NCBI GenBank assembly: GCA_910589415.1
Contig: OU342639.1
Location: 9,122,268 to 9,186,267 of the forward strand
Length of the DNA stretch: 64,000 nt
Direction of reading: 5' to 3'
Source: Malachius bipustulatus
Taxonomy: Eukaryota > Arthropoda > Insecta > Coleoptera > Melyridae
The notes under the pieces are model-generated. The model worked only from the letters and a program-made list of their open reading frames with translations, was not told the DNA's origin and ran no database searches. The translations under genes and the position numbers were made by a program. Below are positions 23,340 to 34,800 of this stretch, piece by piece (position 1 is the first letter of the stretch; each line of letters begins with the position of its first letter).

Positions 23340-24186
23340 TATAGTGTGTGTCACAGGCATGGTACACCCTTTTTTTTTCTTTATTTTTGGAGATAATTTT
23401 TTGAAATTTGGTACGTCGCATATTCTCGATAGAGCGCACTTTTTAGCAGAAAATTGAATTTTTTCCCACATCCGGTTTTTCCGGAAATGTTACCAACTTT
23501 TTATTTTTGAATAGGACACCCTATATATTATCATATTTTTGGATTCTATACATTTGTACGAATCCAACAATACCACATAAGTACCATTTTAAATGTCAAA
23601 TTTGTTTTTATTTAATTTTTTATTTCTCAATTATGGTGTGCCATGACTTCAATTATGTTCGTCACAGATGCAAAATGGGTACACCAAAATGTCCCTTATT
23701 AAGAGTACTAGTAGATGGTACCTCGGTACCAATATGGTACCATTTTAAAAAAATGAATCCAGCTCAAAAAATCATTCCGGTGCGCATAATTTATTCATAA
23801 ATCACTTAATTTAGTACTTTGAACAAAAATTCGATTTTTCTAGCATTAAATGATCCAATTGGAGTAAAACGAAATAGTCATGGCACACTATAATTGAGAA
23901 ATAAAAAATTAAATAAAAACAAATTTGACATTTAAAATGGTACTTATGTGGTATTGTTGGATTCGTACAAATGTATAGAATCAAAAAATATAATAATATA
24001 TAGGGTGTCCCATTTAAAAATAAAAAGTTGGTAACAGTTCCGGAAAAACCGGATGTGGGAAAAAATTCAATTTTCTGCTAAAAAGTGCGCTCTATCGAGA
24101 ATATGCGACGTATCAAATTTCAAAAAATTATCTCCAAAAATAAAGAAAAAAAAGGGGGTGTACCATACCTGTGACACACACTGTAT
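23340..24186. repeat. Foldback element, ~315-bp arms, ends ATAGTGTGTGTCACAGG
   Basis: Left arm 23341-23655 and right arm 23870-24186 are near-identical reverse complements around a loop of about 210 bp. The arms also contain a nested end, GGACACCCTATATATTAT. Frames on either strand within the arms are mirror images and not genes. Confidence 0.85.
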
Positions 24187-24409
24187 GTCATAGTTTTCGA
24201 GGTATTCAATATTTAGTTTTCAATATAAAATATAATACCTATTCAATATTAGTAATGCCCCCCGCCACTGACTAACTTTACTTAAAAAAATGTTATTTTT
24301 TACACTACCTTGAATAAGTTCGAAAAAAATTACAAGGGGGTTTTGAAAATAGAAAATTTGAAATTCTAGAGAAATACAGATCATGTAAAAAAAATTCGAA
24401 TATCTCCGT

Positions 24410-25487
24410 CATTTTTCTTAGTTGCTTCTTGAAATTTTTCAGAGTTAAAGGTTATGAGTATAGTTGTCTACTGGAGAAATTTCAGTTCAATTCCTTCAAA
24501 ACTAGGCTCATAAACGGTTATAGAAATTTAGTAATTTTTACCCTTTTCCTACCCCCGCCACTGACTTAATAATAGAAATAATGCAAATTTGATTGCATTA
24601 ATTCAAATTTCAAATAATTTTCTATTCAATCGTGTTAATTTGGTTTAAATTGTTTTTTATAACTTTTAAGAAAATAGCCATTTTTCCTAAAATTGAAAAG
24701 GCCGCCATTTTGAAACGGCTCGATCGATTTTACTCAAATACAGTACCAGACGACTCCTTGCTGCTGTGTTACTCACAAAAAATTTCAGTCCCCTAGATTA
24801 AAAACTGCGACCAGAAACTGTGCCTCAGACACGGTTTTTTTTTGAAATTTGGAGGGACACCCTTGTAGAAGTAATGCAACTTTGGGAATTTTTTTTACGA
24901 AAATCAAACTTCATCCCTAAGTTTCACAAGGGTAACAAATTTCTTTCACTAATCTTGAAAGATGAAGCTACAGCATCGTTTTTAAAATTTTAAAGAAATA
25001 AACATATAATTTTTTTAAAATATCTTCGCCATTTTTTTTATTTACTTCTTGATATTTTTTAGAGTTAAAGGATATTAGTGTAGTTGTCTACTGTAAAAAT
25101 TTCAGTTCACTTCCTTCAAAAATGTGCTCATATATTGTTTGAGAAATTTAGCCATTTTTACCCTTTTACTACCCACGCCACTGGCTTATTAATAAAAATA
25201 ATGTAAATTTTGTTGCATTAACTCAAATTTCAAGTAGTTTTCTTCTTATCTTGTTAATTTGCGTAAAAAGTTTTTCTTCTATCTTCTTATTCAGGGGCTC
25301 AAAAAATGGCCAATTTTCCAAAAATTCAAACGGCTGCCATTTTGAAACGGCTGGCAAGTGCAATACCAGACGACTCCTTGCGGCTATCTTATTACCAAAA
25401 AAAATTCAGCCCCCTGGATTGAAAACTACGAACCAGAAACCGTGCCTTATTAACCGGATTTTTTTGGAAATTTGAAAGGAACCTTTT
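24410..25487. repeat. Diverged tandem duplication, ~620-bp period
   Basis: 24410-24850 and 25028-25485 are direct copies sharing GTTGTCTACTG, TTTCAGTTCA, CCAGACGACTCCTTG and GAAAACTACGA/AAAAACTGCGA blocks. The second copy ends abruptly at the retrotransposon junction (about 25487) and resumes at 28586-28700 beyond it, so it was split by the insertion. Confidence 0.65.
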
Positions 25488-25524
25488 TTTATTGAAAATG
25501 CACATACACTGCGCAGGGAAATCC

Positions 25525-26711
25525 CTATGACGCTCTGGGAGCGGTGCATGAGCGGAGATATCGATTCACGTTGGCCTTGAATCTCTGTAGGTTGTATACT
25601 TCGGGAAACACACCCTTTGGAATGCTATTCCAAAGTGATGCGGTTCTATACACAAAAGAAGTCTGAAATAGGGTGGTATGAGCTGAACCTGATACGGATG
25701 AGCGTCTGCGGCTCGGCGTGTATTTCTGCCCGGTGTTGATCTTGGTGGGATCAAGTGGGCCACGTCTTTTGAACACTTTCCATTAAAATATCTGTAAAAC
25801 AGACTCAGGTCAGCTACTCTTCTTCGATGTTCGAGAGTGTCTAAATTTTTTGTCAAATCTGGGTCCCCAATCAAGCGGATGGCTCTTTTCTGAATAGAGT
25901 TGAGTAGTCTCAGCGTATGTTTAGGAGCTGAGCTCCAAATATGTGAGCAGTACTCCAAGGATGGTCGGATTTGAGCCTTGTATAAGAGATGAAACTGTTG
26001 TGGTGTATAAAATTTCTTCGTGCGGAAGAGTGTTCCAAGTTTTTGAGAAGCACTCTTCGCCAGACCTGCAACATGATCATGCCAAGACATGTTCTCTCTG
26101 AGGCTCACTCCAAGTAAACGAAGAGATGACGCTGGAGTAAGAGAGTGTCCCGCCGTCATCATATCTGGCTCCAAAACGTTAGTCGTTTTGGAGAAGATGA
26201 CTGCTTGGGTTTTTCCAGCATTAAATTGGACTTGATTTCTATCGCCCCAAGTTAGAATATTTTGCAAGTCATTGTTAAGTATGGCAACTTCTTGCTCCCT
26301 GCGAGTCTGTGCGTCGATGGCAGATGTTTGCGCATCTAACGTATAAGAAGATATGAGGGTACTGTCGTCGGCAAAACTGTATATTGGATTTTTTGTTGTT
26401 TCAAGCAAGTCGTTTATAAATATTAGAAAGAGAGTCGGAGATAAAATGGATCCCTGAGGCACACCGGCATTGATGGAAAAGGTCTCAGAAAGAACTCCAT
26501 CGACTGCCACCTGCAATGAACGATCTCCGAGATAACTCGCAAGCCACAAGCAGAATTTCTCGGGCATGCCATAGGCCTGCAGTTTTGCCAACAGTCCATC
26601 ATGCCAAACACGGTCGAAAGCTCTAGAAATATCAAGCGCAACCCCTCGAGCCTCCCCATGGTGCTCGATTGCGCTGTTCCACAGCTCGGGGACGAAGTGA
26701 GGAGGTCACCA
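25525..26711 (-). pseudogene. Reverse transcriptase C-terminal half of element A
   Basis: The frame carries the RT palm motif LDISRAFDRVWH (near 26610), [10 protein letters not shown] (near 26465) and the catalytic FADD (near 26370). The thumb region and a C-terminal RLLNSIQKRAIRLI block typical of non-LTR RTs follow. The long open stretch is 25566-26591. Near 25680 the reading shifts frame, and the true C-terminus (SLWNSIPKGVFP) continues in another frame to about 25526. Indels near 26710 separate it from the fingers region. It is therefore dead. The other half of this RT is fused to element B at 28292-28474. Confidence 0.85.
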
Positions 26712-26754
26712 GTTGACCTCTGCTTTGCGGAATCCGTATTGGCGGTCGCTGATT

Positions 26755-28292
26755 ATAGAATAGAATAGTTTATTTAATGTCTTGAATGTACAATATTCTT
26801 ACACGCGTCCATATACGTAACCACCTAACTACATTCACAATCAATTTTTCCATGACCAAAAATTTATAACCGTTCAAAAATCGACATGCCGCTGTTCCAG
26901 GTATTCGTCTATACTGTAACAAGCTTTAGAAATTAAATATAATTTTAGTCTGTTGGCAAATATCGAAATCTGAAGATCCTTACAGTCTTGAGATAGTTTG
27001 TTGAAGAACTTTATGCCATAAAATCTTTCACCAGTGACAGATGATGCAAGTCGATGACTTCTGTTCCTAAATCATGCTTAAATCTAGTGGCATATGGATG
27101 GGCTGCGTTATCATGGAAACAGTGAGGATTTTTTCGTACATAACACAAACACTGATATATAAACATTGAAGGAAGGGTCAATATCTTCAGTTCTGTGAAA
27201 GAAGGCCTGCAGTCATCCCTGTATCCCAACCCAGCAGCAACAGTCCTGACCGCTCTCCGCTGCAATCTAAAGATGTGATGCCGAATATTGAGGTGGCCCC
27301 AAACTATGAGTGCATAGTTCAGATGGGACTGAAACAGAGCATGAAAAGCCATCAGAAGTGTGGGTGTAGACACTGTGGCTTTCAAATTGCGAAGGACGAA
27401 TATGGCCGAGCACAACCTCTTGCACACCATCTCTCCATGAGTCCTAAATCTCAGCTTATTATCGATGTGTAAACCTAGATATTTAACTTGATTACAGTAG
27501 TCCTCCAGATTCGCAGAGTTTGTAGGACGCGTTGTAAAGAGCATAGATGCTGACTTATCAACATTGAGCTGGAGTCCATTAGAAATGAACCAACAATTTA
27601 GAGACTCGACAGCGCCAACTCCATCTCTAATAGTGGCATCCAAATCATGGTCAGAGTTCAAAATCGTTGTATCGTCAGCAAAGAGAAGAGAGGCAGAGGA
27701 AGAAGAAGAAGACACATTCATGTATTCAGGAAGGTCGTTTATATAAATCAGGAATAATAGTGGTCCCAAGACTGAACCTTGAGGCACACCCCTGTTGACA
27801 GGTAGAAATGTAGAATTCTGATTATTCAACCTTACTGTCTGCTCCCTCTGGGTCAGGAACGATGTAAGAAGTCTTATGCTAACTGGGTGCAGATTATACA
27901 GATACAGCTTACGTATCAGAGTAACGTGATCAACCCAATCGAACGCTTTGCTCAAATCAAGAAAATTAACGTGTGTAAATTTTCCGTTCTCGAAATTATT
28001 CAGAATGTGATCTATCATCTCAATCACAGCATTAACTGTGCCGCGACCCCTGCGAAAACCGAACTGACTACTCGTGAAATAATTTGATAGTTCGAAATAT
28101 TTTGTCAATTGATGTTTCCAAATTCGTTCTAATATCTTGGAAAAAACGGAAAGAATTGCGATAGGTCTAAAATTTCCGGGGTCGTCGGTTGATCCTTTTT
28201 TATGAATTGGGATGACCACAGCCCTCTTCAAGACATTAGGAAAAACACCCTCTCTGATGCTTTGATTAATTAATTTCGTAAGAGGCAAGATA
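26755..28292 (-). mobile_element. 5'-truncated non-LTR retrotransposon B, inserted in A
   Basis: Minus strand. The 3' terminus carries an ATTCT-type pentanucleotide tail (plus-strand TAGAATAGAATAG at about 26757-26769). The 5' end is truncated inside the RT fingers region at about 28292, exactly where element A's RT is interrupted. The same kind of tail ends the retrotransposon at 42277-44512, so both belong to elements with the same 3'-end recognition style. Confidence 0.85.
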
Positions 28293-28474
28293 TTAGCGCC
28301 TTCCAAGTATTTTAAAAGATGTTGGTTAATAGCTTTCTCCATAATCTTGGATATTACTGAAAGCAGTGCCACTGGTCGATAGTTACTTGGTATAGTCTTT
28401 TTGCCTTTCTTGGGAATAGGTTGGATCCGTGCACATTTCCAACAAGAAGGAAATATTCCCTTTTTAAACGACAA
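27011..28474 (-). CDS. Chimeric reverse-transcriptase ORF (A fingers fused to B RT)
   Basis: A 487-codon uninterrupted frame. Residues 1 to about 60 are the fingers region of element A's RT (IPKKGKKTIPSNYRPVALLS). From residue about 61 the frame continues in element B, which again begins with RT fingers (IPIHKKGSTDDPGNFRPIAI) and has palm motif FLDLSKAFDWVDH. It then has GVPQGSVLGP, catalytic FADD and the C-terminal RLQRRAVRTVAAGLG block. The fused product therefore holds two RT N-terminal blocks in series. This is an accident of insertion that happens to preserve frame. No endonuclease is present, so autonomous activity is not expected. Confidence 0.8.
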   Translation of the reverse strand: MSFKKGIFPSCWKCARIQPIPKKGKKTIPSNYRPVALLSVISKIMEKAINQHLLKYLEGANILPLTKLINQSIREGVFPNVLKRAVVIPIHKKGSTDDPGNFRPIAILSVFSKILERIWKHQLTKYFELSNYFTSSQFGFRRGRGTVNAVIEMIDHILNNFENGKFTHVNFLDLSKAFDWVDHVTLIRKLYLYNLHPVSIRLLTSFLTQREQTVRLNNQNSTFLPVNRGVPQGSVLGPLLFLIYINDLPEYMNVSSSSSSASLLFADDTTILNSDHDLDATIRDGVGAVESLNCWFISNGLQLNVDKSASMLFTTRPTNSANLEDYCNQVKYLGLHIDNKLRFRTHGEMVCKRLCSAIFVLRNLKATVSTPTLLMAFHALFQSHLNYALIVWGHLNIRHHIFRLQRRAVRTVAAGLGYRDDCRPSFTELKILTLPSMFIYQCLCYVRKNPHCFHDNAAHPYATRFKHDLGTEVIDLHHLSLVKDFMA

Positions 28475-28585
28475 GTTGAAAAGTCGGCAGAAAACAGATG
28501 ACGGCTCAGTGGCGCATTTTCTTAGTACGATAACAGGTACGTTATCGGGCCCAGAAGCTTTGTTTCAGTCTAAGGCTAACATAAC

Positions 28586-28700
28586 CTGTAGAAGTAACGC
28601 TACTTTTGGAATTTCTTCAATGAAAATCCAAATTGCTCTAAAAGTTTTACAAGGATGCAAAATTTCGTTCACTAATCTTGAAAGATAAAGCTACAGGAGC
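28586..28700. repeat. Remainder of the split repeat copy
   Basis: GTAGAAGTAACGCTACTTTTGG and TTTCGTTCACTAATCTTGAA match the module at 24866-24985 (about 110 bp). Together with 25028-25487 it shows where retrotransposon A landed. Confidence 0.65.
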
Positions 28701-28703
28701 GTT

Positions 28704-28785
28704 TATATCGTGGGCGGGTGAATTTTGGAAAACCACTTTTTCGTGATCTGGGGGTCATGATCGGTGGACATTTGATGAGTTTGGG
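28704..28785 (+). repeat. 82-bp repeat shared with 53624-53707
   Basis: TATATCGTGGGCGGGTGAAT through TTGATGAGTTTGGG is almost identical to 53624-53707. Here it runs directly into the mariner transposase frame; at 53624 it runs into unrelated sequence. Confidence 0.8.
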
Positions 28786-29834
28786 CGAAGCAATGGCTTG
28801 AAAAACGTTATCCGGACTCTACTCCGTCGAAAACAACCATTTGTCGGTGGTATGCTGACTTCAAACGCGGTCGTGCTGATACAAATGATGCGGAACGTTC
28901 GGGTCGGCCAAATGAGGCAGGAACTACCGAAAACACCAAGCAAGTATTGAAAATCGTGTTGGGTGACCGCAAAATGAAAGTGCGCGAGATAGCTAAGATG
29001 GTGATGGTGAATATATCAACTGGTAGTGCATTTACTATTTTGCACCAAAAATTGGCTATGAAAAAGGTTTTTTCCAAATGAGTGCCGCGTTTGCTCACAA
29101 TGGAACAAAAGCAACAACGTATCAATGATTCGGAGAGCTGTTTGGCACTGTTTACTCGCAATAAACAGGATTTTTGGCGTCGATATGTGACAGTGGACGA
29201 AACATGGATTCACTATTTCACTCCGGAGTCACGTCGGCAGTCAGCTGAATGGCGTACGACCGGTGAAAGCCGCCCGAAGCGTCCAAAAACACAACAGTCG
29301 GCCGGCAAAGTGATGGCGTCCGTATTCTGGGATGCGAATGGTATAATTTTCATTGACTACCTCGAAAAAGGAAAAACCATCAATAGCGACTACTACACGG
29401 TGTTATTGGATCGTTTGAAGGCCGAAATAGCAAAAAAACGCCCACACATGAAGAAGAAGAAAGTCATCTTTCATCAAGACAACACACCGTGCCACAAGTC
29501 AATCAAAACGATGACCAAATTCAATGAATTGGGCTTCCAACTGCTTCCCCATCCTCCGTACTCGCCGGATCTGGCCCCCAGCGACTACTGGCTCTTCGCG
29601 GATCTCAAAAAGATGCTCCAGGGAAAAAGATTTGGCTCGAATGAGGAGGTGATCGCTGCTACTGAGGCTCATTTTGAGTCAAAAGACAAATCGTTCTACA
29701 AACATGGCATTGAAAAGTTAGAGAAGCGTTGGAATGATTGTATTACACTTGAAGGAGATTATTTTGATGAATAATACAGAATTTTGCCGGTAAAATGTTG
29801 TTTTCATAGTTAATCCCGGGACTTATGAGTTAAC
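28786..29834 (+). mobile_element. 5'-truncated mariner element, irritans type
   Basis: Homology to irritans-subfamily mariner begins abruptly at about 28786, equivalent to roughly residue 24 of the transposase. It runs to a decayed 3' terminus (CCCGGGACTTATGAGTTAAC, about 29815-29834). The 5' inverted repeat and start codon are missing, replaced by the 28704-28785 repeat. It cannot be mobile as it stands. Confidence 0.85.
28788..29774 (+). pseudogene. Mariner transposase, one nonsense codon
   Basis: The frame reads from a paired-type HTH region (QWLEKRYPDSTPSKTTICRW) to the C-terminus LEGDYFDE. One stop (TGA at about 29080, position of a conserved Trp) interrupts it. After the stop, 230 codons are intact with the catalytic D39, D133 and D168 (DD34D) and the YSPDLAPSDYW signature. 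N-terminal 23 or so residues are missing. Confidence 0.9.
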
Positions 29835-31572
29835 GGAACGATGAGTTATAGTACTACTACTTTACAATCAATTCGCATAGTTTTTAGATTTTTTTCGCGT
29901 TTGGGAGGCTTGGAAAAAAAATACAAAGAAATTGTGCAGACCTCAAATCTTATTTAAGGGAAAACAGTTCGTGGTTACCTTATTAAGTTACCTATCGGGT
30001 CTTCTTATTAAGATAGCTCTGAAATTTTGGCTACTGTTTTTTTCATTTATTTCGAATTTATTTCACATAAAAAGTATTTTAGATCATTTCAATTTTAGTA
30101 TCTTCTATCAGGGCTGGTTTATGTGTCAGATTTGACAATTGCTGTTTTTTTTTCACAGGGAATAAGGCGAAATAATAATAATAAAACAAGTTTTTGCAAC
30201 ACTTCTATATTATATGAGATTACATATTGTGGTTTATTAGGCGGAAATGTGTTATGATGACCAAGAAAAAAATCTGCACCGGAACGTTAAAAAAAATGTA
30301 TGATATCGCAACCAGTGCAAGTTGTTATAAATGTGATAACATTTTAAATTTACAATTAACTAGTTTTGTCAATAGAAAAAAATTTCTTGAAACTTTCGCT
30401 TAATAAATATTCAAGCACTTTACTAACACGCAAGCAATTCTGTACTTAAAATTTTCTTAATTCATCATCTTTTAGGGTGATTATTTCCTTTATAATTATG
30501 TTATATAACTGACAAAGAATACATCATGCAAAATAGATCAGATGCAAATAAATATAAAATATATGTGAATGGTTAATTTTTTATGAAATATAAGACTTAC
30601 ATTTCTAAATAGATAAATACTGCAGGTGTATAAATAACACTTTGTAAACTTTTCAACATGGATAGAAATATAATGTCATCAACACGCTAAAGAATCAATT
30701 TCAAAAAAACTCATTAAAAGTAGGTAATAAAAGTAAAAAATCAGACTAGGTCTAAAATAAATTATTAAATATTATAATACTCAGATTACGGTCTTCTGTT
30801 ACATAATTAGGTACTAAATGATTACCACTGAAAGCAAGGTAGTATTTTCAATGATCTATAAATAAAATGGGATGAATATTTGATAGAAAAATGGTCAGGG
30901 GCCAATCACAGCTCGCCATTTTCACTGGCTCTCGGTTATCAAAGCAACTAATAAAAATTTATTATCAGAAAAATTTTTAAATGAAGAAACATGAACAATT
31001 GAAATTAATGTTCTGAAAATATTCTATGAACTTATTTGAAAAAAAATAAAAATTAAAGCTGTCTGATTATTTTTTGCCTATGCGAATAATAACCGTCATT
31101 CTCCCCACGTTGAAGAATATTATTATTAATGTTTTTATGTAATTAAGTTCATCAACAATCTCCTATTAATATACATAAACCTATCTCCATCCCATTTGTT
31201 TAATTATAAGCTTATTAATTAAACGAGCTACATCCGAGCTGTAAAGTTTTGGGAATACAGACGGGCAAGAATATACTAAAGCAACAGACAACTGCAATAA
31301 TTGAACCTTTAACGTGTTAATGATCACAATCTCTATAATATATCAAACAAAATAAGACTTAACATCAAGACAAAAGAATTAATAATAATAAATGACAACT
31401 TAACGCAACAACACATATGTTTATAACAGACAGTTTGATTCTGTGTTGCAAAATTGCACGTTTATCAACATTAGTACACATCAATCTAAGTTTTAAAAAG
31501 TTACAAAAAGTTTGGTATTATCAATTATTATTTTTATAAACATTCAACGATGTTTATAAATGCGATGTCAAA
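29835..31572. other. Intergenic between mariner and CRMP 3' end
   Basis: Very AT-rich with no convincing coding frame. A block near 31095-31125 (TCTCCCCACGTTGAAGAAT) recurs in slightly different form near 60320-60350, so part is repeat-derived. Confidence 0.45.
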
Positions 31573-31578
31573 TTTATT
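31573..31578 (-). terminator. Candidate poly(A) signal of CRMP
   Basis: AATAAA on the minus strand, about 175 nt beyond the CRMP stop codon. Other AT-rich variants lie nearby, so the exact cleavage site is uncertain. Confidence 0.4.
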
Positions 31579-31750
31579 AGGTATATAAAAAATTATCAGC
31601 TACCTAGGTTAAGGTACATAGATTTGACTAGTTGATTGACCTGACTCAAGAACACAAAAAAGCTTCATAACTTGGGAATATGAGCCATAAAATCCTGACT
31701 GAACTCAAAGCACATTTTAATACTCTTGAAGAACATACAGGTCCATATGT

Positions 31751-31827
31751 TTACCAGAACCCAGACGATTTTCCACCTGGTGGGTTTCTTACACGGATGC
31801 AAGACTTCCTCTCCGTGTCAAGTTCCT
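31751..31827 (-). CDS. CRMP: CRMP last coding exon
   Basis: Acceptor GGTTGCAG| at 31828. Begins with two bases of a split codon and encodes [20 protein letters not shown] then SSGFW and TAA. This basic tail with PPGG is typical of insect CRMP C-termini. Confidence 0.92.
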
Positions 31828-34800
31828 CTGCAACCAAAAATTAAGTAAACTTATATGCACGCACATCATTGATAGAACGAAGAGTGAGATAATTTCATGA
31901 ACAAGAGTAGTTTCGGTAAATTGTTTGTTGTGACAAAAGATTGAAGCTAATTACAACATCTAATTACTCGTAACATTCTCCATGAAATAAAAAAATACAG
32001 GGTCATTCATGAGTCATGACTAATGCATTTTCGTACCTGTTGGCTGAAAAAAAAATTGTCTTAGATTTGGACTTGCCTCGATGTCCCCTACCTGGCATTT
32101 AACTATATCGCATTAGTCATGAATCACCCTGTATAAAAACTCAGGGCTGGTTGCACAAACGTTAATTAAAGATCTGTCTGATAATTACCGATTTAAAATT
32201 GAAAATTTTTAAAACATGGTGCTAAAAGGGAGTAGTATTTATTTCCAGCAAAATCAGACCAATATTTTGATAACATTAATTAATTAAGCATTTTAAAATT
32301 TTAAATAAACGTTTGTGCAACCGGACCTCATTATTACAGCAATTACTTACCGCTTATAGAGAAAGTGGAATCCTGGATATTACGCTGTCCCTCAGGTCTT
32401 GCTCCCCTGCAAGATGGAGTGCTAACAGCGGACTCGGGTAAAGTTGGAGTAGGACAACTTCTTTCTTTTTCAATATGTATCTAAATCAACAGCACCAAGA
32501 CAGTGTTAAAAGATCAGTAATTATATTTAGTCAATAATTTTACCTTATTCATATTGGTGATGAGTTCAGCAGTTCCGTTTTTCTCTGGTTTAATTTCGGA
32601 AAAGTTTTCCGGATCGTAAACGTATGGGGCGAAAGCTGGTGTCTCTATGAAACGACCAAAACCCTCGACAACCCTCAACTGTCCCTCGTCAACACAAACT
32701 CTTCCATTTACAATTACGTATTCAGGTACACCATGGCATTCGAGACCCTAAAAGTATTTAAAAATTTATCACGATACTCTAACAAAATAGAAAATATTAG
32801 ATTTACTGTTACCCAATTGATATCTTTGACCGTTGCCTGATAACTCATCCAAACCTGATATTTACCCCACACCAAGTAGTACAACAAATACGTACGTACT
32901 TACTCTGTTAAGATAATAATCAGGTATTGGGTATTTTTCAGATCAGGTAAGGTCACGTTGAGAATTAAATATTCGGTAAGGTTTCAAAGATAATTAGCTG
33001 AGTATAACTGCAAGGTTACTTGGATACTTTTACTGATTACAAAATGATATGGTTTCAAAAAAGTACCTCAAAAACATTAAAATCAACAGCTTGATGGTGG
33101 GTAGCTGCAGAAATTTTTCTTGTTTTCACAGGATCCCATATAACGATGTCAGCATCAGAACCAATGGCAATGCAGCCTTTCCTCGGATAAAGGTTGAATA
33201 TCTTAGCGGCATTAGAACTAGTTATTGCCACAAATCTGGTCGGGTCAATGATTCCTGAAGTGACTCCCTTCTCCCAAATGACTGACATTCTGTCTTCGAC
33301 ACCATTCACACCATCAGGTATTTTGGAGAAGTCATCTTTTCCCACAGATTTCTGCTTCTTGGTGAATGTGCAATTGTCGCTACCAGTTACTTGTAAGATA
33401 TCCCTTTCGAAAAATTAAAACTCACAATCTTTACAAAACAACCGCAATCGTACCGAATGCTTATTCACAGACTTTCGCACATACAAAACAAAAAAAAAAG
33501 ACTTAGATACTTTACATGCATAATTACACCCAGATTATTCGGCTGCAAAAAATTATTAGTTTGACTAATAGATGTATTAGCAAATTAAATTATTATTATA
33601 AACAAAAGCAAACATAAGCTTCTTTATATGTAAGTCCACCAAGTTGAAAGGTTATCTGAGTTTATATGAAAGACCGGCTTATACTCGATTTTCTTCATTG
33701 AAGCGAAAAAAAAAACATAAATAATGATATGTTATTGAAAAGATGAATTAAGGAAGATGGAAGAAAAAATTATAAATATCCATCACCTGTAAAATTATGA
33801 TAATGCTAAAATAATAATAGAAAGGCCTAATTATATTCATTCGCTCGTTCACATGAGAGACAGAGCAGACATAATTATTATTGTTAAAAAGAAGACACTT
33901 ACGATGCCAAGAAAGCCCAAAGCTGTGAGGATATGTCAGGCTTAGAACGAACAGGTGGAGACGAGACGAAATTGGCATTTCGCGGGTCTCCAGTTATACC
34001 CAGAGAGTAAGCATTCACCCCTCCAAACACAAATTGTCCATTGGATCGCTTAGTTTTTAAAACTTCCGTTGATTCCTGGGTAGATATACTATCTACATAG
34101 AGTGGTGAATTAACCTGAATCAAATGCATCTTTGACACAGGGTGTTTGTACAAAATAGAGGTTATAAATCAGTGGTGCAGAGTGTAGATGTGCTTGTATA
34201 TGCTAGCAAAGAATTAGTGCAATTCACTCTTAAATAACTTTTATACTCATATACTTCAAAAAGGAAAGACTTCAAACATTATGAAGTGAATATAACGATC
34301 AGCTTGAACGTCTTTCCCTCTATGCACTGCTAAGATCACCATGCAACAAAATTCATTCAATCAACAAGCATGCTTCAAACAGAAATTTACAAACAAAACA
34401 TTAGAAGGATAGTGTTTGATAGTCTTCATGCTGTGAAAGTGTTTCAACAGTACCTACTAACAAGTAGTAATCATTTACTGGACTATATTATCTCAACTAT
34501 AAACTCTGGGAAATTTTTAGCTTCGATCTGCCCGATCATACAGTGTCAGTTTGGTTATAATTTTATGTCAATATAAAACTTCAGGTGTGTAGGTACATGT
34601 AAATTTAGTAACTTCGATTAGATTGCTTGAAAATATTCAATGTTAGAGTTTAGTATGTGAAACAATAAAATACAATATTTATATTGTGCGTCGTCACACG
34701 CCACCCTTGTGACACAAAGTGGAATGAGAGGACATCTCGGAGGAATTATTAAAAAGGGAGTGCGACAATTACTTGTAAAATAATTTTTTAAATCTTATAA

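Larger units (their letters stand above)
25488..28583 (-). mobile_element. 5'-truncated non-LTR retrotransposon A, split by element B
   Basis: Minus-strand non-LTR element. Its 3' end (AATAAAAAAA tail) lies at about 25488-25500 and its truncated 5' end at about 28583. Flanks AACCT at both ends may be a short target-site duplication. Coding begins in the pre-RT linker (KASGPDN near 28550, preceded by an in-frame stop). It continues through the first RT blocks to about 28292, is interrupted by element B (26755-28292), and resumes in the rest of RT (26756 to 25525). Jockey/CR1-group by RT motifs; finer assignment not attempted. Confidence 0.8.

Noticed and set aside
23121..23800. ORFs of 62-116 codons in the 23340 palindrome region
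   Set aside because: They lie largely in inverted-repeat arms and have no protein features.
29016..29213. Minus-strand ORFs opposite the mariner transposase
   Set aside because: Antisense to a transposase with conserved DD34D residues.
33049..33418. Plus-strand ORFs over the CRMP exon 33067-33403
   Set aside because: Antisense shadows of a well-supported exon.
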